From Gammaproteobacteria bacterium (GTDB taxonomy: Bacteria; Pseudomonadota; Gammaproteobacteria; HK1), in assembly GCA_021773635.1 (NCBI GenBank), contig JAJFJV010000025.1, positions 1 through 64,000 of the forward strand: a stretch of DNA of 64,000 nt, read 5' to 3'. The notes beneath the pieces were generated by a model. That model was not told the DNA's origin. It did not search any database and worked only from the letters and a program-made list of their open reading frames with translations. How positions within the stretch are numbered: position 1 is the stretch's first letter; each line of letters opens with the position of its first letter. Of the stretch, positions 57,558 through 64,000 are shown one piece after another. The translations under genes were made by a program, and so were the position numbers.

Positions 57558-58620
57558 GCGGTGTAAACCCTATGAGTGATTCACAACGATGGTTCGTTCT
57601 CGCCAGCATTGCCGGGGCAGGAGGACTGGTTTATCTGCTGGCCCCGGTACTCATTCCCTTTGCCGCTGCCGGCTTGCTGGCCTATTTCGGTGACCCGCTG
57701 GTAGACCGTCTCGAGAGCAAGCGGGTCCCTCGTACCCTTGCGGTAGTTTGTGTGTTCGTCATTTTCGGCATCCTGGCCTTGTTGCTGGTGCTACTCCTGG
57801 TGCCCTTGTTGCAGCAGCAGATTTTATCTTTTCTACGCTTGTTGCCGGCGGGCCTGGAGTGGACGCAGACTTACCTCCTGCCGCGTATTTCCAATGCGTT
57901 GGGGCTGGAGGGTGAACTGCCGGGCTTCGATACACTGCGACAGGCGCTGGCGCAAAATTGGCAAAAGGCAGGCGGATTTGCACTCAACCTGATGGCCGAG
58001 ATTTCCCAGTCCGGAATGATGATCCTGGCGTGGATTGGGAACCTGATACTGATTCCGGTGGTGACCTTCTACCTGCTGCGCGACTGGGACTTGCTGATGC
58101 GGCACCTGCGGCAGCTGCTGCCGCGCAATATCGAAACCCGGGTGGTGGCTCTGGTGGGGGAGGTGGATAAGGTGCTGGCAGAGTTTCTGCGTGGTCAACT
58201 GCTGGTGATGGCGGCGCTGGCGGTTATCTACACCGTTGGGCTTTCGCTGCTCGGCCTGGAACTGGCGTTGCTCATTGGGGTGACTGCTGGCCTGGTGAGC
58301 TTTGTGCCCTATCTGGGGCTGATGGTCGGCCTCACCTTCGCCGGCATCGCAGCCTTTTTTCAGTTCCATGCCCTGGAACCCGTGTTGTTAGCGGGCCTGG
58401 TCTTTGTGGTGGGGCAGCTGGCCGAGGGTATGTTTCTGACCCCGCGCCTGGTAGGGGAACGCATCGGGCTCCATCCGGTGGCAGTGCTCTTCGCGGTGCT
58501 TGCCGGTGGTCAGTTATTTGGCTTCATCGGCATCCTGCTGGCACTGCCCGTGGCCGCGGTGATCATGGTTGTGCTCGTCCATTTTCATAACGCCTACCGC
58601 GAAAGCGGTTATTACCAGCC

Positions 58621-58624
<4 letters not shown>
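57554..58624 (+). CDS. perM: AI-2E family transporter / PerM permease
   Basis: 356 residues, ATG overlapping the DUF2066 stop; a second in-frame Met follows at residue 7. About eight membrane segments, with FAAAGLLAYFGDPLVDRLES (about 35-54) and LRDWDLLMRHLRQLLPR (about 175-191) typical of the family. Some members export the AI-2 signal or act as Na+/H+ antiporters; the role here is not determinable. Overlaps hda. Confidence 0.94.
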
Positions 58625-60271
<1,647 letters not shown>

Positions 60272-60395
60272 TATCAGTCCTGTGTCTGTTGTGGGGTGGG
60301 TAGTCCGCCGCATCGTGTTGACAGTTCTTCGGAGGCGGTGCTAGCGTGCCGGCGGATTATAGGCTTTCCCATTTCCTTTTACCTAGAGCCACTCT

Positions 60396-60857
60396 ATGTC
60401 TGCCCTGTGGATCCGATTGATACGTTTTTTTGTGGTGCTTGCCAGTGCCGTCATGCTGGCGGCCTGTGCGGTGATGCCGACTCAGGAGATGAGTGACGCG
60501 CGTCAGGCGCTGAAGGCGGCAAGAACCGTTGGGGCGGCCAGTCACACCCCGGACAAACTGGCACAGGCAGAGTCTCTGCTTGCCCGGGCGCGCCAGGATT
60601 TACGCCAGCAGGCCTACGATGATGCGCGAGCCAAGGCGTTGGCGGCACGAAAGGCAGCGCTCGTCGCTCGTGCCATGAGTGAAATTCTGGTCGCGGCGAC
60701 CCGATCCGTGGCGGCAGGTCGGAAAAAGGGTCTGGATGTCAGTGCCGCGGAGCTGCGTTTGTCCGCGGTGCGCCGGGCGGCGCGACAGGGCGAGCTAAAA
60801 AAACTGCGGGTGTTGGCGGCTGAGGTGCAGGCATTGATGGAACGCGCATCCCGCTAA
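60396..60857 (+). CDS. DUF4398-type small lipoprotein
   Basis: 153 residues. Signal MSALWIRLIRFFVVLASAVM then LAA|C lipobox at residue 24. The mature part is a long alanine/arginine/lysine-rich helix (QEMSDARQALKAARTVGAAS, AQAESLLARARQDLRQQAYD, AARKAALVARAMS), probably a helical hairpin or coiled coil, as in DUF4398 proteins that accompany OmpA-like proteins. No OmpA-domain partner is adjacent. Stop overlaps tail-to-tail with the next gene. Confidence 0.88.
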   Translation: MSALWIRLIRFFVVLASAVMLAACAVMPTQEMSDARQALKAARTVGAASHTPDKLAQAESLLARARQDLRQQAYDDARAKALAARKAALVARAMSEILVAATRSVAAGRKKGLDVSAAELRLSAVRRAARQGELKKLRVLAAEVQALMERASR

Positions 60858-62458
60858 TCCCGGGTGGCGCGGTAGTCCACGCGCTCATAATTTCCACTAT
60901 TGTCCAGGCAGCGTTCAAGCACGATTCGATGGGTGGTGCCGTTGTCAGTTTCGACCATCATCGGACGTTCGGTGGCGTAGATGCCCGCGGGAATGAGGAG
61001 GGTGGGTTTCCCTGAATTATCTGCCGCCGCCAGTACCAGGGCTGGCAGTTGATTCGGCGCGGATCCTTTGGAATCTGCCGGGCGCAGCAGAACCGCCCGG
61101 GCTTTTTTCCCGAGGAACTGGATGCCGGCCTGGTGAACTCCATCCTCCCCGATGTTGAGCCATCGTACGACTCCGATATTCCACCGTGTTTCGGGCTTGG
61201 TACGGATACCCACAAGCTCTCCGACCCTCGGGGCGATGCCCGGTGAAACCTGCCGCAGCATTCCGACTCCCCCCGGCCCCTCGTTGGCAATTTCCCAGGA
61301 TTCCGTGGTGTAGCCATGGGCGGCCGGAGCGGGGGTAAATTCGTTGTCGGGCAGGCCGATTTCAATGTTGTTTCCATCCCCGGTTTCCAGACTGTCATCG
61401 TTGCTGGCGGCATCGTCGATGGGCGTTGTGTTTGCGGGCATTCCGCCCAGGTAATGATGCAGGGTGCTAATCCCGCTAGCGATTAAAACCTCTCCCGTTC
61501 CGGCAGCGCGGGGCAGGTGACGTTGTGGGGGCAGCCCAAAGGCGCGCACCATGTGTTGCAACAGGGGGCGGGTTCCCGGGGCATGACTGTCGGGTGGTAG
61601 CTCAAGCCGGGAGCGGAGTGCCGCCAGCAGGGGGTTGGTATCCAGCAGGTAGCCGGAATCGGTTGCCGTCACTGCTTCACGGCAAGGGCTGGGGGCATCG
61701 CCATTGGTTGGGATCAGAAACAGCCCGGTAAATTTGTTCGTCGGCTCGCTTACCCGGATGACGGCTTTGTCCGCGTCGGCCATCAGCAAGCGAAAGATCG
61801 TCCAGATCTTTCCATAGGCGAGGTGGCTGGGATCTACCAGGCTGCAGAGCAGAATTTGTTTGTAGAGGTGATCCGGGCTGAGGTGTGCCCCTGAATGGGC
61901 TGCGTCTGCTTTTCCTGCCTGCTGGTGGAGGACTGATTTTTCTGCAAAAGCCCATAACTCACCCAGTTCGCGCCAGAGCGTGGCGGACGCGGGGTGGTAT
62001 TGTTCAAAACAAAGCAGGATTTCGTTGACGAGGCAGTGGATGCTCCGCTGGATGGCGGTGGCGAGTGTTTTATTTTTTCCCCACAGACTGCGGGTTGCGG
62101 GGTTGTCGCTGAGTACGAGCTTGTAGCCACCCGCCAATTCAGATAGCAGTTGGCGTAACGCACTGGTCTCCGAGCGCGTTTTTTCCAGGGTGCCTGCATT
62201 GCTGCCGGAGGTTTGTTTTTCCCGAACTTGCAGCAGGTCGAGGCAGGGCCGCCGGTAGTACTCCAGTAGCTCGAAGCGCAGGCCCGGTTTTAGCGGTGAG
62301 CGGTTGAGCTTGTGGAGTGCTCCACGTAATTCGCGCATCAGTACCCCGGGGTTTGCGTAGGGCAGCGCATCGATCCAGTCCTCCACGTAGACAGATCGTA
62401 TTTCCACCTCGGGATCGGCTTGTGCGGCCACCTGCGGCAGGCGGATGTTTAGGTCCAT
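60854..62458 (-). CDS. Uncharacterised protein with degenerate PilZ-like C-terminus
   Basis: 534 residues, no signal or membrane segment, cytoplasmic. The N-terminal ~330 residues are largely helical with no motif I recognise. Around residues 400-470 the pattern WEIANEGPGGVGMLRQVSPG, GELVGIRTKPETRWNIGVVR, AGIQFLGKKARAVLL follows the PilZ plan (DxSxxG strand, then VGE, then VVRW...AGIQFL), but the Asp/Ser of DxSxxG are replaced (NEGPGG) and no RxxxR precedes it. Cyclic di-GMP binding is thus doubtful. Homologues are sometimes annotated as molecular chaperone. Not assigned a function. Confidence 0.8.
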   Translation of the reverse strand: MDLNIRLPQVAAQADPEVEIRSVYVEDWIDALPYANPGVLMRELRGALHKLNRSPLKPGLRFELLEYYRRPCLDLLQVREKQTSGSNAGTLEKTRSETSALRQLLSELAGGYKLVLSDNPATRSLWGKNKTLATAIQRSIHCLVNEILLCFEQYHPASATLWRELGELWAFAEKSVLHQQAGKADAAHSGAHLSPDHLYKQILLCSLVDPSHLAYGKIWTIFRLLMADADKAVIRVSEPTNKFTGLFLIPTNGDAPSPCREAVTATDSGYLLDTNPLLAALRSRLELPPDSHAPGTRPLLQHMVRAFGLPPQRHLPRAAGTGEVLIASGISTLHHYLGGMPANTTPIDDAASNDDSLETGDGNNIEIGLPDNEFTPAPAAHGYTTESWEIANEGPGGVGMLRQVSPGIAPRVGELVGIRTKPETRWNIGVVRWLNIGEDGVHQAGIQFLGKKARAVLLRPADSKGSAPNQLPALVLAAADNSGKPTLLIPAGIYATERPMMVETDNGTTHRIVLERCLDNSGNYERVDYRATRD

Positions 62459-62578
62459 TGAGCATCCTCAGGAAAGGGGAAGTGCCCGATTCTCGCAGAA
62501 TTGAGTCGATAGGTGAAAGCTATCCGGGTATTAGCGGCGCTATAATTTCCCTTCGAGCGGCAGTTGTGTGGTGGTTTT

Positions 62579-62857
62579 ATGAGCAAGCAGGTATGTCGGC
62601 GGTGTCTGGTGGATGGGCGGGTGCAGGGCGTGTATTTCCGGGCCTCGACTCGCCAGAAGGCACTGGAGCTCGGGCTTGGGGGACATGCCAATAATCTGCC
62701 CGATGGCCGGGTCGAGGTTCTGGTTTGTGGTGAGATTACCGCGGTCCATGCACTATGTGCCTGGCTGCGCCATGGGCCCAGGGCTGCCCGTGTTGACCAA
62801 CTGGACTGTCAGGACATTGCCGGTGCCCTGGCAACGCAGGATTTTTCCACAGGCTAA
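62579..62857 (+). CDS. acyP: Acylphosphatase
   Basis: 92 residues from the ATG at 62579. It hydrolyses acyl phosphates. Catalytic signature CLVDGRVQGVYFRAST with the phosphate-binding Arg, and the conserved Asn in HANNLPDGRVEVLVCGE (the common GWVRNxxDG is GHANNLPDG). Full family length; six more upstream codons in frame are not conserved. Followed after 10 bp by the acid sugar kinase-like gene. Confidence 0.93.
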   Translation: MSKQVCRRCLVDGRVQGVYFRASTRQKALELGLGGHANNLPDGRVEVLVCGEITAVHALCAWLRHGPRAARVDQLDCQDIAGALATQDFSTG

Positions 62858-62867
62858 GAGACTCGAA

Positions 62868-64000
62868 ATGGCAGATGAACCAACCCGCATGAGCCGGGAA
62901 CAGGTACTGGGGGCATTGCCCCCTCCCGTAGCAGACGATTTATTGCCGGCAATTCGCAAGGCAGTACGGGCCAGTGGACGCAAGCTGGTGGTGATTGATG
63001 ATGATCCTACGGGCTGCCAGACGGTACATGACTTGCCGGTGCTGTGTGACTGGTCGGTGGAGAGTCTGGCGGCAGAACTGGCGGGCGAATACCCCGCCTT
63101 TTACATCCTCACCAATTCCCGTGGATTACCCTTGGCCGAGGCGCAGGCGTTAACCCTTGATGTCGCTGAAAATCTTGCTCGGGCGGCGGCGCGGACAGGG
63201 CAGGATTTTGCCGTGGTGAGCCGCAGTGATTCCACCTTGCGTGGGCACTTTCCCGGAGAGGTGGAGGCCTTGGCGGAAGGGCTGACCGACCCCTTTCATG
63301 CGTGGATTCTGATTCCCTTCTTTCTGGAAGGTGGACGATACACCGTTGCCGATGTGCATTATGTAGATGAGGTGGGCTGCTTTGTCCCGGCGGGGGAAAC
63401 CGCCTTTGCCCGTGATCCGGCCTTCGCCTTTAAAGCCTCTAATTTGCGCACATGGGTGGAGGAAAAGACCGCGGGGCGAGTGACAGCTGACGATGTCGTC
63501 TCCATTTCCATAGAAGATCTGCGCCAGGGTGGCCCGGAGCGAGTCAGTGCCCTGCTCAATGCCCTGCCTTGCAAGGCCGTGTGCGTCGTAAACGCGGCTC
63601 ACATGCGTGATCTTGAGGTCTTTAGCCTGGGGCTGCTGGCGGCGGAGGCGGGCGGAAAGCGTTTTCTGTGTCGAACCGCCGCGTCTTTTGTGCCGGCACG
63701 CATCGGCCTCGAACCTCGCCCCCTGCTGGAGTCAACGGAGCTGGAGCTGGGGTCCGGTGGTGGCCTCATGATGGTGGGGTCTCACGTACCAAAAACCACT
63801 GCCCAACTGGAGACCTTGTTGGCTTCCTGGCCCTGTCGGACACTGGAAGTGGACGTGGAGCAGCTACTGCAGGAGGCGCATCGGGAGGCGGAAATCCAAC
63901 GCGTTGCCAGGGCTGCAGGCGAGGCCCTGAAGGCCGGTGAAGACGTGGTGATTTATACCGGGCGTATGTTGCACAAGGTGGCTGGAAAAGAGGCCAACCT
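62868..64000 (+). CDS. Four-carbon acid sugar kinase family protein (DUF1537/OtnK type), 3' truncated by window
   Basis: 377 complete codons visible, ATG at 62868 with no stop before the window end. N-terminal KLVVIDDDPTGCQTVHDLPV carries the family DDxTG motif, FYILTNSRGLPLAEA and AVVSRSDSTLRGHFPGE follow (about residues 80-130), and the second domain begins LMMVGSHVPKTTAQLETLL. The family phosphorylates tetronate or threonate-type acids; the usual aldolase, isomerase or dehydrogenase partners would lie beyond the window. The substrate cannot be fixed. Confidence 0.9.
   Translation, partial: MADEPTRMSREQVLGALPPPVADDLLPAIRKAVRASGRKLVVIDDDPTGCQTVHDLPVLCDWSVESLAAELAGEYPAFYILTNSRGLPLAEAQALTLDVAENLARAAARTGQDFAVVSRSDSTLRGHFPGEVEALAEGLTDPFHAWILIPFFLEGGRYTVADVHYVDEVGCFVPAGETAFARDPAFAFKASNLRTWVEEKTAGRVTADDVVSISIEDLRQGGPERVSALLNALPCKAVCVVNAAHMRDLEVFSLGLLAAEAGGKRFLCRTAASFVPARIGLEPRPLLESTELELGSGGGLMMVGSHVPKTTAQLETLLASWPCRTLEVDVEQLLQEAHREAEIQRVARAAGEALKAGEDVVIYTGRMLHKVAGKEAN

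Overview
The window is a gene-dense bacterial chromosome segment with no phage genes, insertion sequences or CRISPR array that I could recognise. Gene content and order point to a gammaproteobacterium. Examples are the run ychF-pth-rplY-prs-tRNA(Gln)-ispE-lolB-TPR divergent from hemA-prfA-prmC; gatCAB next to mreBCD-mrdA-rodA-mltB-rlpA-dacC; clpB next to pilBCD-coaE-zapD-yacG; and purNM-DUF2066-perM-hda. A Chromatiales-like, sulfur-oxidiser-type lineage is my guess, but nothing in the window fixes the family. No marker of photosynthesis or sulfur metabolism is present.

Layout. 1-7.0 kb (minus strand): elongator tRNA-Met (cut by the window edge), translation and ribosome factors (ychF, pth, rplY), PRPP synthase, tRNA-Gln, isoprenoid kinase ispE, lipoprotein export (lolB) and a TPR lipoprotein. 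7.2-11.5 kb (plus): haem/release-factor operon hemA-prfA-prmC, then cysK. 11.5-13.6 kb is the most irregular stretch: an ornithine cyclodeaminase-family gene lies between intact cysK and a second, diverged copy of the cysK 3' end plus its 3' flank, followed by an AT-rich orphan lipoprotein gene. 13.6-18.5 kb (minus): gshA and gatCAB. 18.7-30.5 kb (plus): the elongation/rod complex (mreBCD, PBP2, RodA), MltB, RlpA, a PBP5/6-type carboxypeptidase, D-amino-acid transaminase, lipB and two orphan peptide-type ABC permeases, often with 4-base overlaps.

30.5-33.0 kb: orphan FliL-like protein, nagZ, fructosamine-kinase family. 33.1-46.8 kb (mostly minus): yacG, zapD, coaE, pilD-pilC-pilB, clpB (probable sigma-32 promoter), PlsC-family acyltransferase, pgeF-rluD, with plus-strand bamD inserted, then glnB and nadE. 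46.9-52.7 kb (plus): type IV pilus control and product: PilS-PilR, a sigma-54 promoter, PilA, a clear terminator, then a Wzy/O-ligase-like membrane protein that is a candidate pilin glycosyltransferase. 52.6-64.0 kb: suhB with a histone-H1-like tail, trmJ, purN-purM, DUF2066-perM-hda, wrbA-arsC, a small lipoprotein, a large protein with a degenerate PilZ-like C-terminus, acylphosphatase, and the start of a four-carbon acid sugar kinase-family gene cut by the window end.

Functionally the window combines envelope growth (Mre/Rod, PBPs, lytic enzymes, NagZ recycling, LolB and BamD) with type IV pilus assembly and regulation and core housekeeping. Points for follow-up are the duplicated cysK tail around the cyclodeaminase-like gene, mreC without a conventional start codon ahead of its membrane anchor, a perfect 21-bp inverted repeat between suhB and trmJ, the post-pilA ligase, and the PilZ-like protein.
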